64,000 nucleotides of DNA from Xiphydria camelus (GCA_963678675.1 OY783200.1:17848603-17912602), one strand, 5' to 3'. Counted from the stretch's first letter, positions 1-12,242 are shown. The notes: generated by a model from the letters alone, not told the origin. Translations and numbers: made by a program.

Positions 1-390
1 TTGAATATTCCATGCATTTTTGTGACAAATCGCCGCGATGATGACTGACGATGATCGATGAGAGTCTCTCGGTGCTGGCCTCTGGCATTTTTGCACGTTC
101 GTTCTTCTCGCTGAGTCTTCCTCCATTCCCTCTTTTTCTTCTTCTTCGTTTCTTTGCCTCAGCGCAGTTTCCTCATGTGGGGTGAGAGGTGCGGGAGTCG
201 AGGTCCGATGCGAGGGTCTTCCTTAAGGTATGATTACACTGCTATAGTGTTCGTGGTCTAATGTATTGAACTATAGAGATTTGGTGGATGGTCTGTAATG
301 TTGGTTATTTAACAAACGGATTTTGTTGAGAGAAATGGAATTGATTGAACAACTTTATTCACTAACATATATGCACCAAAAGAATTTATT
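1..390. other. Intergenic, no gene seen
   Basis: Mixed-composition DNA with a pyrimidine-rich patch near 110-165. No long reading frame and no recognisable repeat edge. Confidence 0.5.
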
Positions 391-568
391 ACAGTTGTGA
401 AGACTATTCGGGTTTGGTTATTGGTACTAGTTTTCATGGCTGTCGCAAATGTTATGCTTATTTACTGGAATTAGAAACATAGTTGAGATACTATAAAGAA
501 TTAGTACTGATCACCAAACTTGAATAGTTATTATTGAAAAATATGTAGTTAAAACAACTATTTTTTTC
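391..568. repeat. Dispersed palindromic repeat, copy 1
   Basis: The left half contains ACTATTCGGGTTTGGTTATT and the right half ends CACCAAACTTGAATAGTT, its imperfect reverse complement. The same mirrored sentence (CTATTCGAGTTTGGTTATCAG-like outer parts, AACTA/TAGTT inner parts) recurs at least eight more times in the window. The best copies are at 52.1-52.8 kb and 56.9-57.1 kb. It has no coding capacity and is probably a MITE-like foldback family. Confidence 0.75.
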
Positions 569-3269
569 TCATTGTTAGTATATATTGGAAATTGGTCCAA
601 ATTCAGTTATGCAAAGTTTGTCAGTTGAAGATTTTAATTAAATGCTTGCATTGGTAAATTATTTTAAAGACTTTCTGTGCTGTGAGTGGATCATTTAATA
701 CAAACTCTTTATGATTTTTCATTATTATTATTCACTACTTCTTATAGTTCTTCCTTCATACTAATGGCTTCAAAATAGTTACTATATAATTGTCAAATAA
801 TGCTCATTTTTCAGTAAATGGAGCACTGTATGCTATAGTTATTGTACCAAGTTTAGGAAGATAAATATGGCGTTATGAATAGGACTGAAGAAGACGAATA
901 ACAGGATTATGAGGAACAATATACGATGTACATGTTGATATCCATTTCAATCGTAATCATTTTGTTATCTGTGAATTTTAACACAAATTACGTTATAGAA
1001 CTCTTCTGCGCCTAAATCGAAATATAAATCTACTAAATGAGGTCGAAAGTTCAGTCGAAATAAGAAGTAAAAATTAAGAGAATACCTAATTCCCACATTG
1101 CTCGTTGTTGTTCTAAAGTACCTAAATATATACCTATATAAGTCCTTCTTTCTCCAGCTATTCCTCATCATCGCCCCTCCCACCGCATATCCTCTCGCCT
1201 AGAAATTCCTAGTAGGTGAGCTCGCTCTACTCGATTTGCTTTATTTTTTATCAAGTTACGTGCAGCATCGCGTGATTCCGAGAGCGTGAGAGACCCACTG
1301 AATTGATACTCACCGTTCCTCCGCGAAGGCGTTACCTACCACCGTTCGGTTCTTCTTCCCACCAACTACTTCTCCCGCGGTTATTTCCTTTATTCCATCA
1401 CCGCACGCAGCCGTCGTCACCGATATTACCGTTAGTTCTTCTTTCTCTTGTTTGGGCCAGTGAGAGAGAGAGATACGGTCTATTCTATTTTCCATTTCAA
1501 TTTTCCTTTCGTTATTCATTATTAAAAAGGACTTTAGAAATGAAGAATCATAATCATAACGTTTCTACCAATCTCTCTTTTTATTAATTATTATTTATCC
1601 GCTTAAGTCTTTTCGTTTTTTTGCTCATTCTTCTTCTCATCAACTGCTTCCATAATTTTGTTTCCTTCGTTACCTTAATTCGCGCAGCTTTTCTCATTGA
1701 TAATGCTATTCTTCATTTTCTTTTTAATCATCTTCTTCATCTTTATCTTCTTCCTTATTTTCCTCTTCATTATTATCTTCTCCATCTTCTCTGCCTGCCT
1801 TTCAAATCGATATTATATAGGTGTATTTTTCTATAATAATTTCCTCTCGCTACATTTAACCGCACGTTCCCATTCCTACCAATTATTTCCTGCTTATTTC
1901 TTCCATTCCATCATTCATTTCTCTTCCCACCGTCCACTTCTTTCATCATTCCCTTTATTCCTTCACCTCACGCAGGCCTCGTAACCGATATTATCATTAG
2001 GCCTTCATCGTTATCATCTTCTTCTTCTTTCCATATTATAATATTTTTCCTTGCCAATTTCCTTTTCTCGCACTCGTCAATCTCGTACAAATTCGGGATA
2101 GTGACATTTTCTGGCACTCTCGACCGCCAAAGATCGACTGAAGAAGAGACGCGAGGGAAAGCTTGAAGAGCACGAGAAGGTGGGAGGAGGAGTCGAAACC
2201 GTAGCAAAGCGCAGACTGATGGTATGCCGAGCTGGTCCATGGTCCCTGCAGTAAGAAGGCATATGATTATTGCCACACGGCACGGCATAATATTATGTCA
2301 TTGCGGTTTCATCAGCTCGACTCGGCAGTTGCCCCTAGGGCTTCGAGTCCCAACACCAACCTCACTTCTCATGCCGTACCGCGTTCGTCGCGTCGTTCGT
2401 TTCTTCGTTGCTCAACGCGCCAAGGAGCTCTTCGCTCGTTCTATGCAAGAAAGAGGTGGGAAAGGGAGAGAGACAGACGGAGGGATCCTTAATAGCACGT
2501 TCCGGTCCTAACCTCTGTATCCCGAGGAGGAGAGTCGGTTGAGCAACCTACGAGGATGTACAAGTAGTCTCTGGTAGTAGTCTCTCTTTTGGGATATCGT
2601 TCAAGCGCGCGGGACGTCACTGCACGGACGCGTGTCCTTGTAGGAATCGAGTCAACGTGGTTCCGCGTTTCACCGATCTCACGCGTCAGTCTCTAATCCG
2701 GCGAAACGACGGCGGGTTTTCATTTCTATCGCTTTTGGAGGACCGCCGATTCGCTCTGGTATACCATTCTTTGGAAGGATTTAACCGTGGATGTTATGCG
2801 TGAATTTTCGTAATGTTTGAGCCGAGCTGAATGACGCATACACTCGCGTGGGTGTGTATGGAGGAATCTTGAGAACTTTTCATTCAGGTGGGAACGTAAG
2901 AATGTTTCTGTGGGTACTATCCGGTAAGCTGGGGCATGAGAATGTAGCTGTACGAATCGATGCAATAATTCAGGTTGTGATAATGATCATTAAATCGGTG
3001 AGAAGTAAGAATGGGAAGATAAATATTATCTATTATGCTCTGCATTTACTTCTATAGTTATTCTGCTAACGAAATAGTATATGATTATTTAAACCAACCT
3101 CTTTGGTGTCTGCGACTAGGATTTCGTGGCTTCTATAGTGGAATACTCTTTTCTATGGTACTCACGCAAACAAACATAACGTTTCCATTGTTGGAATGTA
3201 GTTGCATGGATCAATTCAATAATTTTGATGTCGGGGAAATTTATTAAGATAATATCTGATTTTGTTATC
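569..3269. other. Intergenic; pyrimidine-rich then moderately CpG-rich
   Basis: About 1320-2040 is strongly C/T-biased on the plus strand (repeated TTCTTC and TTTCTT), which opens several spurious frames rich in Phe, Leu and Ser. About 2090-2700 is richer in CpG. The 95-codon frame at 2224-2511 shows no domain I recognise. No splice-supported gene was found. Confidence 0.45.
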
Positions 3270-3545
3270 GTACACTTCGGGAAGAAATAGTTATGATAAC
3301 TATAAAAATTCTAATTACCGTATTCTAATAATTATTGTAAAAATAATTGCGGAAACTATTTTGACGACAATCGTTATAATATGGTAACCAATGCTATAAC
3401 TTTTTATATTTGACTCAATAATTATTTTAGCTCCACAAACCGGAAATACTTGCGATAACTTTAAAAAACTAGTGCTGATTGTTAAATTCGAATAATTGTC
3501 ATCAAAATAGCTGTCATAACTATGTCTAATTCTTTCAGTGTGAAC
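3270..3545. repeat. Dispersed palindromic repeat, degenerate copy 2
   Basis: Right-half landmarks of the family are present: CTAGTGCTGATTGTTAAATT, then TCGAATAATTGTCATCAAAA near 3468-3505. The left half is diverged. It ends near TTTCAGTGTGAAC, resembling the CAGTGTGAA-type outer edge of other copies. Confidence 0.55.
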
Positions 3546-4507
3546 ATTAAGTCGATGACAAATGAAAACGAAATGATACATATAAGTACCTATCATATGT
3601 TGTGTTATTTATACTCATCATCGTCGTTATCATTTCAACCAGCCACATGTCGGCACAACCAGAACTCTAGCTTCTCTACATAATGAAACGAGTCTTTCCA
3701 CGAGACTCGAGTATACTTACACAATAACACCTGACATTCGCACGAATCTAATCAAAAAAATCATTAACCTCACGCCGGCTAATTCAGCCCCATCGGCTCT
3801 TCCAGCGTGGGCTGCAAGTTACAACTTATCGAGATTCATTCTCCGGACTCAAAGTGCTCGTCGCGCTGCAGGTGATCGCATAAATAGCGCGCGTTACCTT
3901 TAAAGGAAGATTTTTAATAACGAGTTGCCACGTTAACGCGCCAATTTGCGTCCTTGAAAATCTAATCGGTCACTTAGCCATCCAGGATCTCTGCCTGGGA
4001 CTCGTCATCGTCCACGTATCGGCCGATTTTTGATCTCCGCGTCCGCGCGGTTTCGATTCCAGATTCGTCGGGTCCTGACCCGCGTACCCTTGAGCCGTCA
4101 GTCCTGCCGCCGTGCGTGTGTGTTTTTCAGGGATCTCTCTCTCTTACCCACCGTCCCGTATCCTTGGGCATTGCTATGAGTGGCCCGCAGCCAATCGATT
4201 ATAATATGCACCTTCTACGGGGAACCGTCTCTACGGAAATTCAGGTCGAGAGATGTCGTAATTTTTTTTCCAAAAAATTACGCGAGGCGCGATGAGGAAA
4301 AGGAGAACGATGCGAAAAAGCATGAATTAACTATCAAAATGTCGCAAGTTGTGACCCTTCAAGTAGCATCAGTTTCTTCTCAAATGCCTTTCTTAACAAA
4401 TAAAAGGTATGCCTATGCCTTCCTTATCATATGCCAATAAAATTATTTCGCGTTTCCTTCTACTGAGTTTCGTTTCTACATTCGAAAAATCAAATTCAAC
4501 TCTGTAC
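3546..4507. other. Intergenic, no gene seen
   Basis: About 3830-4170 is richer in CpG and includes a short CT run near 4132-4144. The 86-codon frame at 4180-4440 is low in complexity (many Lys/Glu from A-rich DNA) and has no recognisable domain. Confidence 0.4.
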
Positions 4508-4645
4508 ACTAAGAGAATTGAGTATAGTTGCGAAAAACAACTATTTTTGTGACAACTATTCATGCTCGGTAATTAACAATATTTGTTATAGTTAATATAA
4601 CTATTTTTAGTTACCGGGACTGAAATAGTTATTGCGATAACTAGG
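4508..4645. repeat. Dispersed palindromic repeat, partial copy 3
   Basis: Contains the family's inner vocabulary (AACTATTTTTAGTTACCGGG, then ATAGTTATTGCGATAACTA) and its left edge CACTAAGAGAATTGAG. The right outer half is missing. Confidence 0.5.
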
Positions 4646-6470
4646 GGAGCTAGGGGCTAAAATTAACAGAGGTAAGTATTAACATGTTTATAACTATTAA
4701 TAAAGAGCAGATAGAAATATTATGTAAAAGAGACATAATGGCCACATGTAAACTGTTATTTGTTCTGACTTGTAGTAGGACAGCACCGCCGTTTTAATAT
4801 GTCAGCGAATGTTATTCCGTGTATTGTGATTTCATCAATGTTCATGCAATTTATGCGTTCCTATATTTTTGGTCAAATTGCGTAGTAAATATACATTATA
4901 ATATGGTAATTGTAATATTCTATTCTCTACAGGATGTTCACGTTCAGGCTTCGAGGCTGGGCGGAGCTTGTTTCATATGTGCCGCATACGTGGACCAATG
5001 ACTTGGTTAGCTTTTCCTACTATCACTACGGCCATCTATTAATTGGAAACCGAATTGCATAGATCTCGAGACGTCGAAATTATCATCTAATCGAGCAATG
5101 TAACCTGTCAATAAAGTGTCAGCATAACCAAAAATCATAACCCGTACCTGCTCTGTGACTCAGTGGTTGTTTTTATTCTTTAAATACGTATCTGCCGCGA
5201 AGTGAACGAGTAACTTCAGAAGGGAAGGCGAATTTATTTTGGATACTCATAAAGGTAAAAACACCCATTTCTATGTCATCCTAGACGAACACGTTCAAAA
5301 CACTACCTTGAGAAGTGTATCAGCTACAAATTGTATCAACAAAAATCTCAATAAAAGTTGCACGCCATATTGCGCCCCATAAAAAAAGTATTGATATCCA
5401 GATATAGTACCAAGTACCTACAGTGTTTTTCAATCTGGACGAGATAGGGGATACGAGAGTACGAACGACACTCTCTTTCTTTGACTAATCTTTCAGACAT
5501 CTCTAAGTCACTCCTAAGTCACCCATTGTGAAAATTACTCGATACAATCAAAAGTGACCGAGACCGAAATGACAAATGACTATATCAAAGTAGGCCACCA
5601 ATGTTTGACGTGGTAATTGGCCGGTTCGTGCCTGAAGAAATTGTAGAGAAGAATAATATTATAGTGCATAATAAATACTGCATATTATCGAATTATATCA
5701 CATTAATTCTTATAATTAGAAGATACCTCAGCCAGTATTCACAAAGAAATAATTAACAATACTTATCTCATCGAAAAACTGTAATACTTTACTACTAAAT
5801 GGGACAGGTAGCGAAGAATTGATTCTCAAGTTGGTCAATAAGGGTTTGGTGAATCTGAGAGAAAAGTTAAAGAACTCAAATACTACTTCGACGTTACACT
5901 ATAAACCGGCGTCTCGATAAAACGTCTTAAAGTAATACGGAAAAATGTCTTATTGACGTAAAATAAGACGGATAAATGTATTGATCAGAAATTCAAAACA
6001 CGAATAGTGTCGTATTCGAAGACGTTTTTCTGTCGTTTCTCAAGAAGACATTTATTTTCCGTCTATAATCACAAGTCACATGGTACTGTCTTAAGATAAA
6101 GGACCTTAGTCGTCTTAAAGTAAGACACTTCTTCAGGTGTAAGAAATTTAAATAAATAAGTTGCTTAAAATAGTAAGACACTTACACAAATAATACACTT
6201 CAAACGTCTTGTTACCTGTGACGTCAAGCATCATTATTCACATATTAACCTTAGATATATCTAGATTATAATCATATCGCATTATCATTTTTAAATTCGA
6301 TGACTCGTTAATGAAAAGCAAGGAATATAAGTATATATAAATATAGTAATTTATATCAATAAGTATAATACCACTACTAGCATTCAATAGTGTATTAATG
6401 TTCAGTACACGTATTAAATACAAGAAATAATTATTATCCATAACATTCTGAACGCTCGTGGTTGATTGAG
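4646..6470. other. AT-rich intergenic DNA
   Basis: No gene. Between 5925 and 6220 a short motif (GTCTTAAAGTAAGAC or GTCTTATT variants) recurs several times in both orientations and reappears near 7855-7870, suggesting an old, eroded repeat. Confidence 0.4.
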
Positions 6471-6608
6471 GGCCCGTTTAGACGCTTATGCAATTTGCGC
6501 CAATTGGCTTGTCCAAGTAAATCGTTGTATATGTATTCAAAGATTTACTTCTGTGTATTGGCTTGCACAAGCCAATTGGTGCAAATTGCATGAGCGTCTA
6601 AACGGGCC
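6471..6608. mobile_element. 138-bp palindromic MITE
   Basis: Ends GGCCCGTTTAGACGC on the left and GCGTCTAAACGGGCC on the right. Inner arms continue as CAATTTGCGCCAATTGGCTT mirrored by AAGCCAATTGGTGCAAATTG. The whole unit is a hairpin with a loop of about 40 bp and no coding capacity. A clean target-site duplication is not visible (TTGAG left, TTAAC right). Confidence 0.8.
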
Positions 6609-7570
6609 TTAACAGAATGAACTTTGCGTTAGCGATTTCGAACAATGATAAAGGATGCGGAAATAACATGCTCACAGTATTGATAACTCGTTTTGAACCT
6701 CTACTGATTTTTCAATTCTATACCTGGAAAACCTCATTTCTTTGAAGTATTGGTTTGTTGCTGTAGGTGTAACTTTAATTTCTTGATCATCGTGCTCAGA
6801 TGATCACGAACAGGTTTTAATTAGAATTTGAGTATACTTCCAACTCTAATTTCGACCTGCTGGACCTCAGACAAAATTGAAACTCTATTTTCAGCCTCAT
6901 TATTCTACATAACAGACGTTCTGATGAAAAGTCATTACAATTTATAAATAATCAGTTTCACAGATTCCAAAATTTGCTATATTATAGCAAACCTATTATC
7001 AGATTTATAGAATTTTAACAGCTGAATATTACTGACAGTAATACAGAGAATAGTTTATACTTTATATTAGTACACTGTGTGTGTGAGTGTATGTGTGTGT
7101 TATGGAGAATATCAAAGTGAACTATTATCTCTCTCTTTCTTTGCTTTTAATTTATATTCACTGTTATAACCCCGATAGCAAAGCGTGCATTTGCACGCTA
7201 AAAGCACGCAGTGATACGTAATGGTATCACCGTAGTGTGTTCGTGAGACCCAGTGTTTAAACTCAGTGCAGTGTCACGGAGGCTTAACGACGTGCAAACA
7301 CTTCGTAAATTTATTGTGAATGCACTGTGTCTTCACAAAATTTTTAAATTAAAAAATAACAAAATTGGTATAATAATGATGTTTCAAACAGTGCAAATTG
7401 TACCGAATTATTCCATAAATAATGAATGATTAATTATCATAATCGCTACTATTTTGAAAAAGAAAGTCTCAAATTATTTTATAAAATTTAATGAGAAGAA
7501 CCTTCGAGAGCATTCACTGTCATGATCGGTTTCTATACATATATGACTGGAGTCGACCGACACCAATATT
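6609..7570. other. AT-rich intergenic DNA with GT run and small hairpin
   Basis: An interrupted GT repeat lies near 7075-7101. A perfect 18-bp palindrome, AGCGTGCATTTGCACGCT, sits at 7182-7199. No gene was found. Confidence 0.45.
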
Positions 7571-7690
7571 GAAGAGTCGGTGGCTCAATTGGTAGAGTGC
7601 GAAAGCATTCCCAGTTTCGAAGCAGCTCGTCCTGAAGACCGCAGCTTCGAGTCCCGGTAGGGTATGAAAAAAAAAACCGACACCCCACTA
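7571..7690 (+). mobile_element. tRNA-derived SINE-like unit
   Basis: A perfect match to the Pol III A-box consensus, TGGCTCAATTGG, is at 7581-7592. A 10/11 B-box, GCTTCGAGTCC, is at 7644-7654. The roughly 60-bp spacing is longer than in most functional tRNAs, and the sequence between them does not fold into an obvious anticodon arm. An A-run at 7667-7676 follows. I read it as a tRNA-derived SINE or tRNA pseudogene. A genuine tRNA with a long variable arm is less likely. Confidence 0.6.
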
Positions 7691-8616
7691 GTCGGGTTGG
7701 CAGGCGGGTCGGCAGGTAGCAGTGTAAAGTCACTGCGTGCGTTCCCTCTTTAGACTCGGGAAGTGTTTCATTGGAAGACAATTACAGTGTCTAACGTATT
7801 AAGACGGTATTAAACATCTGAAAAGTAACCTCAAGTTTAAAAACATGTAGGTATCTTAAAATAAGACGGCTGAGTTTTAGTAGTGTACGTTATATTTTTC
7901 TTTGAGTGAATATTCACTAAGTTGGCTAGTAAATATTTGGCCTCCAGTTATATTCTTACTAGTACGGCAGCTCGTAACCAAATTGTTCTGTTACCCCGCT
8001 TTAATCTAGTGTATGACCAATCCATAGATTAAGTATTTAAAAATAGAAAATAATTTCCCATATGTAAAAGTTGTGAAACGCTGCTTTTAAACGGGAGAGT
8101 ACTTTCAGTCCGTAAAAAAGAAAATAGTTTTTTTGTTATAACGCAATGTCCGTTTTCGATAAAATGTGATTAAAAATGTAAAAAAATACATAAATTCGTC
8201 TAGAACGGACGTTTTGTGTATTAAACAATTTCAACAATTTAAATAAAAGTCGTCAAAAAAGGTGATATGAAGAAGTTACAGCGACGAGAATAAGATTTGT
8301 TCTATATAATAAAAAATATTCTCAGGAATGATGAGTACTGTCGAACTGATATTTTCCATGTTGCGCAGCTGCAGGGAGTGGTTCATGTGGCTCCCGCCGT
8401 CGCACTTGCAAAGGCACGTGTGGCGTTCCAATGTTTGTGTCGATATTTGAGTGTTATTGTCATTCGGTTAATGCTATACTTATCAGAGGATGAAGACTGA
8501 CACACGATTTTTATAATTTTATCTCTCTATCTCTCTATTATATAAAATAGGTTTCGCATAAATGTGTCGCCAAAAATTCGGCGACTTCGAACCAGATGCG
8601 CGAAGCACGGACGGGT
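7691..8616. other. AT-rich intergenic DNA
   Basis: No gene. The phrase AATGTCCGTTTT at about 8145 recurs downstream of the GAC tract near 9602 and 9737, so the tract may lie inside an older AT-rich repeat. Confidence 0.4.
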
Positions 8617-9437
8617 GTTGGAGGAGGAGGAGGAGGAGGACGAGGACGAGGACGACGAGGTCGACGGGGACGACGATGACGAGGACGGCGACGACGAGGA
8701 CAGCGATGACGAGGAGGACGACGACGAGGACAACGACGACGAGGACGGCGACGACGAGGACCACAATGACGACGAGGACCACGATGACGAGGAGGACAAT
8801 GAGGACGGCGACGACGAGGACGACCACGACGACAAGGACGAGGACGAGGACGAGGACGACGAGGACAATGAGGATGGCGACGACGAGGACGAGGACGAGG
8901 ACGGAGACGGGGACGATGAGGACAATGAGGACGACGACGACGAGGACGACGAGGACGAGGACAGGACGGCGACGATTAGAACAACGACGACGAGGTCGGC
9001 GACGACGAGGAGAACGGAGACGAGGATGATGATGATGAGGACGACGACGAGGACGACGACGAGGACGACGACGATGAGGACGGTGACGACGAGGACCACG
9101 ATGACGAGGATGGCGACGACGAGGACCACGACGACGAGGACGGCGACGATGAGGACGGCGACGACGAGGACAGCGACGACGAGGACGGCGACGACGAGGA
9201 CCACGATGACGAGGACGACGAGGACGAGGACGATGACGACGACGACAACGACGACGAGGACGACGACGACGAGGACAACGATGACGAGAACGGTGACAAC
9301 GAGGACGACGACGATGAGGAGGACGACGACGGCGAGAACGAGGACGGCGAGGACGAGGACGAGGACGAGGACGGCAAGGACGAGTTCGGCGACGACGAGG
9401 ATGGCGACGACGGGGACGGCGACGACGACGTGATGCT
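8617..9437 (+). repeat. GAC/GAG trinucleotide tract, about 820 bp
   Basis: Nearly unbroken GAC, GAG, GAT and GGC triplets. The plus strand starting at ATG 8564 reads through a short leader and then well over 100 Asp/Glu codons, losing the acidic frame near 8962. A one-frame change lets acidic reading resume near 9015-9437. The minus strand reads as Val/Leu- or Ser-rich frames, which are artefacts of the triplet composition. GC content is far above the flanks. It could be a genuine Asp/Glu-rich coding repeat, but the frame break and lack of flanking domains favour an expanded microsatellite. Confidence 0.85.
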
Positions 9438-9455
9438 GCTGCAAAAGCTTGGGGA

Positions 9456-9535
9456 AGCGCCGCGGTAGCGGCGCAGGGGCGATAGCCCCTCGGGGGTTGA
9501 CGAGCGAAGCGAGTAGGGGGCGCAGCCCCCTAGTA
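9456..9535. repeat. Cluster of GC-rich short hairpins
   Basis: Three compact inverted repeats lie in tandem: GCCGCGGTAGCGGC, AGGGGCGATAGCCCCT and AGGGGGCGCAGCCCCCT. GAGCGAAGCGAG sits between the second and third. The block directly abuts the GAC tract and is unlike the AT-rich DNA that follows. The GAGCGAAGCGAG word recurs in both orientations in the 41.3-42.0 kb inversion cluster. Confidence 0.7.
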
Positions 9536-9537
9536 TC

Positions 9538-10325
9538 AAATAAAAATAAATATTTTTCTGTTACTGAAAACGGCTTTGCTTAAAAGTATATCTATAAAAA
9601 AAATGTCCGTTTATATTTTTCCCATATTTTCAGAGCAGTAATACATGTTATCCAACAGAAAACTAACGTGGCGGGATCACTTGGACAGCTGTCAAAAATT
9701 AACATGTCAGAAATTCAACTTATAGTTCGTGTCGTGATGAAAATGTCCGTTTTAATTTTTTGTACTAATAAAACATAAAAAATAGGCTATGACCAGTGAA
9801 ACTGAACATGGCGCTGTAACTAAAATTTTTCCTCGACTGCAAATTTCAATTTTTCATGCATCATAACCAATGACAGCACGGAAAATGTCAGTTATCATTT
9901 TTTATATTTTCACAAGTGTCCTTTTCAGTAGCAAAAAACAGAAACGGATAAGGCGCGATAACTTATTTGGCCATTTTTTTTACAAATGTAAATGTTTTTT
10001 TCAACCATATCGCAACGTTGCCATTGTCAGTTAACTTGAACTTTTATCCTCAACTATTTATAAACTAACTAAAGAAGCCGAAAGTCTTTACGGTGCAGAA
10101 GGTCTGAAATCCTGACTATGAGCTACCGTACTATACCATTGTCGATATGATAAGCCTTGTCGAAATGAAATGTAGGATAGACCGAAGCGAATCGGATCAG
10201 AGGGTAATCAATAACATAACACTAGGACGCCGAGCTGATCAATAAGTAAGAGTGGATGCCTCGTTAGAATTATTGACGAATTACCGATTTACTTTGCAAA
10301 ATATTTCGTACATTTTTTACTAACA
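9538..10325. other. AT-rich intergenic DNA
   Basis: Repeated AAAATGTCCGTTTTAATT-like phrases near 9602, 9737 and 9885. No coding sequence. Confidence 0.4.
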
Positions 10326-12035
10326 TACAGGGTGTCCCATTTGAAACAATCCACCTAAATATCTTCTGAGGGGGGCAAGTGACAGGAAATTTTTGAGACA
10401 CAGGTTGTAGGGTTTCGAGGGGGACATTTGATGCACGCATTTTTTTGAACTTTCAAGGCCATGCTTGCAAGCTGCAAGCACAAGGAGCTTTTTTTCAAAA
10501 GGCAATCGCATTTTTCTCCCCAATGAAACTTGTCCGTCTTGATGAGTTGTTTTCAAATACCTCATCATTTATGTCAATTCCTTCGATTTTACTCGAAAAA
10601 TGCGACGAAAATGAGTTCTGGTATCAAAATGAAGATTCAGACTTTCTTAGCATGGCCCAGCATGCACCACGTGGAGGTAAAGTCTGCTCGCATCCCTTGC
10701 GTTAAAAAAAGGAGAAAAAAAAGCGCAAACATGTGTGGAAGTTCATGCGCTCATGAGTTCACGAGTTGTTCAATGTTCCCACCGTTGACTTGCAAGCATA
10801 ACTTAATTCGGCGCCGAAAATTTCCAACAACCCTTCGAAGAACTTAGGGCGTAATGCTTGCAATAGCCTCTCTGATACGTCTCTGTAAGTCTACCGGAGT
10901 GGTCGGCCGATTCACGTAAACAACGTATTTGACGAAGCTCCACAGGTAGTAATCAAGTGGTGTAAGATCCAGTGACCGTGGAGGCCATGGAATGTAAAGA
11001 CCCCGACCAATCAAACGATTCGGGAAGGCACCATTCAGATGATTCCTCACAGCTTGATCGAAATGAGGTGGAGTGCCATTCTGTTGAAACCACATTCTCT
11101 GTCTCGTCTGCGAGTTCACGTTCTCCATTAGAGTGCTGGTAACTGATTACGCAAGAATTCCAGGTAATTCTGACCGGTGACATTACCATCAAAAAAGTAT
11201 GGATCTATCACTTGCTCATCGACGATACCGCACCACACGTTCACTTTCCAACGATGCTGATGATCAATGTGTTGACTCCAGCGAGGATTTTCCCTTGGCC
11301 AATAATGACAAATGTGTCGATTCAATGAACCAGTACGGAACGTTGCCTCATCACTGAAGAGAACGTACTGGAAAATTTCGGATCTTCATTCAGTCTTTGC
11401 AAGGCCCAATTACAAAAGTCGACACGATTCCGTCGGTCTTGCGCGGACAATGCTTGAGTCAACGTTATGTGATAGGGATGGTAGCGGCCAGATCGGAGGA
11501 TTCTTTGAACGGTCCTCTGTGGTACACCTAAATCTCTTTCGATTTCTCTCAAACTGATGTGCGGATTCATGTGAATCATAGCGAGAATGGCAACAGCTCG
11601 AGGATCATTATAATTAATGCCTTGTTGCCGTCGTCGATAAATTCGTCCTCTCCTACAATTTTGTTCAATGTTGCGAATTACTGCATGTGTGGAATGACGT
11701 CGACGATTAGGGTACCGTTCTCGATATGTCCGGGCAGCGGCTCGATAGAATCCTCGGCACTCTCCTAATACGAGCCACAATTTCACTCGCTGAGTACATC
11801 ATAATGTGTTTAATGAAATTACAGGCGATACTAACTCGATTCTGGTTGAATTGAAATTGTTTTGAATAACAGAATCCTCGAGGTACTGGGGAATTCTTTG
11901 TTATTGTTTACACTCCATTAGTACGGTTGGTGAATGGATTAGCGGAACAATCATCCACGTCAACACGCATCAAGGGTATGTGAATCTTCAGTTTGATATC
12001 AGAACTCATTTTCGTCGCATTTTTCGAGTAAAATC
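10326..12035 (-). mobile_element. Decayed Tc1/mariner-superfamily transposon
   Basis: The left edge is likely at CAGGGTGTCCCATTTGAAAC, a form also seen at other element ends in the window. A subterminal inverted repeat pairs 10585-10638 with 11980-12035 (GATTTTACTCGAAAAATGCG and its complement). The matching outer right end is absent; a 133-bp tandem duplication begins at 12037, so the right end appears truncated. The transposase relic lies inside on the minus strand. Confidence 0.7.
10844..11803 (-). pseudogene. DDE transposase relic (Tc1/mariner superfamily)
   Basis: The enzyme would have cut and joined transposon ends. The start ATG is near 11803, and at least three frame changes (about 11755, 11325-11380 and 11128) break about 310 codons. 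Visible parts in order: an N-terminal helix-turn-helix region (SLREIERDLGVPQRTVQRIL), the first catalytic Asp in FSDEATF near 11350, the second catalytic position in WFQQNGTPPHF near 11070, and the third in SLDLTPLDYYLW near 10960. The second position reads Asn where relatives have Asp. The C-terminus ends at a stop at 10844. It is clearly dead; the superfamily assignment rests on the DDE spacing and the LTPLD motif. Confidence 0.85.
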
Positions 12036-12036
12036 C

Positions 12037-12242
12037 CCGAAACTGACCACTGCCTTGTACTGTTAGCCTGCTTCAAGCTTGTAATAACAGAGAGATACCA
12101 GGTTTGTGTGTAAGGTTAAGCTGCAAGGTTAATACAGGGTTGCTGCAAACCTGTCTGTTCCTTGCATAGCCGAAACTGACCACTGCCCTGTACTGTTAGT
12201 CTGTTTCAAGCTTGCAATAAGAGAGAGATACCAGGTTCGCGC
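12037..12242. repeat. 133-bp tandem duplication
   Basis: CCGAAACTGACCACTGCC starts at 12037 and again at 12170. Both are followed by the same TGTACTGTTAG, CTTCAAGCTTG and GAGAGATACCAGGTT phrases with few mismatches. It abuts the truncated right end of the transposon. Confidence 0.8.

Noticed and set aside
2224..2511. 95-codon Arg-rich frame
   Set aside because: Overlaps another frame in CpG-rich DNA; no domain or promoter support.
8527..9444. 305-codon minus-strand frame (Val/Leu then Ser runs)
   Set aside because: Pure reverse reading of a GAC/GAG triplet tract; no independent coding signal.
8976..9539. 187-codon Ser/Pro-rich minus frame
   Set aside because: Same triplet artefact extended into the GC hairpins.
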